Positions 52,166 to 52,268 of a stretch of 52,268 nt of DNA are shown piece by piece (within the stretch, counting starts at the first letter, position 1; each line of letters opens with the position of its first letter). Source of the stretch: Oscillatoria sp. SIO1A7 (GTDB lineage: Bacteria; Cyanobacteriota; Cyanobacteriia; Cyanobacteriales; Laspinemataceae); the NCBI GenBank assembly GCA_010672965.1, contig JAAHFN010000046.1, positions 1 through 52,268 on the forward strand. The letters run 5' to 3'. The notes beneath the pieces are model-generated. The model worked only from the letters and a program-made list of their open reading frames with translations, had not been told where the DNA came from and did not search any database. Position numbers and translations under genes: made by a program.

Positions 52166-52268
52166 TTAGTTAGTTATAGCTCTCCTTTTAGAAAGCATGG
52201 ATGGACCAAGAACTTTATTAGCCCAATCGTCAACGTCACAATTGCGAATCTTCTCCATTGCTTGTTTT
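52166..52268 (-). CDS. Probable 3' end of a gene cut by the window edge
   Basis: The minus strand is open from the window end to a TAA at 52166. It encodes about 33 residues: KQAMEKIRNCDVDDWANKVL then GPSMLSKRRAITN. The mix of charged and hydrophobic residues is protein-like, unlike nearby repeats. Too short to assign a family. Confidence 0.4.
   Translation of the reverse strand, partial: KQAMEKIRNCDVDDWANKVLGPSMLSKRRAITN

Overview
The window comes from a cyanobacterium, probably a filamentous, repeat-rich one. The evidence is a complete psbM (photosystem II subunit M, 49966-50079), the dense scatter of the octamer GCGATCGC (the HIP1 site of cyanobacterial genomes), cyanobacterial protein families (DUF6745, Uma2, DUF2887/DUF4351 nuclease, TPS and CHAT proteins, GAF/PAS/GGDEF/EAL regulators) and many intergenic mobile repeats. 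No phage genes, rRNA genes, convincing tRNA genes, CRISPR arrays or transposase genes were seen. Genes are mostly single units on both strands, with unusually long repeat-filled gaps.

Layout. 0-5.8 kb: a MurG-like glycosyltransferase, a PAS-GGDEF-EAL protein, a Uma2 nuclease and a small secreted protein. 5.9-8.2 kb: a two-gene ABC-2 exporter on the minus strand, with repeats between its cistrons. 8.5-10.4 kb: a GT/CA minisatellite, a DUF4342 protein and a GNAT acetyltransferase. 11.4-15.0 kb: a 1196-residue REC-GAF-GAF-histidine kinase-REC-adenylate cyclase. 15.6-19.0 kb: an LRR-Roc-COR (ROCO) GTPase. 19.8-20.1 kb: a candidate structured non-coding RNA with its own promoter. 20.6-23.5 kb: a small His-motif protein, a DUF6745 protein and release factor H (prfH) with no rtcB beside it. 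24.1-26.3 kb: a second ABC-2 exporter, again split by repeats. 26.5-31 kb: a DUF2887 nuclease, a glycerophosphodiesterase and a RecQ-type helicase. 31.2-36.1 kb: a large GAF/PAS-GGDEF-EAL protein and an aldehyde dehydrogenase. 37.1-45.4 kb: a small orphan protein, a secreted TPS-type protein and a TPR-CHAT protease-like protein. 45.5-52.3 kb: a hypothetical gene, a repeat-disrupted ORF, a Ser/Thr kinase, a small membrane protein, a [2Fe-2S] ferredoxin, psbM, a tandem universal stress protein, a hotdog thioesterase and a probable gene end at the window edge.

The coding theme is signalling (two c-di-GMP enzymes, a cAMP-type hybrid kinase, a ROCO GTPase, a Ser/Thr kinase, a CHAT protein) plus two exporters and ribosome rescue. 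The strongest structural theme is small non-autonomous repeats. At least five families recur, several with terminal inverted repeats. Two insertions have target-site duplications that can be read directly: one sits in frame inside the CHAT gene, the other disrupts a short ORF at 46.1 kb. A third repeat supplies the likely start codon of the TPS protein. The best candidates for undescribed biology are the 19.8-20.1 kb RNA, the promoter-driven His-motif/DUF6745 pair beside an orphan prfH, and the repeat families that enter reading frames.
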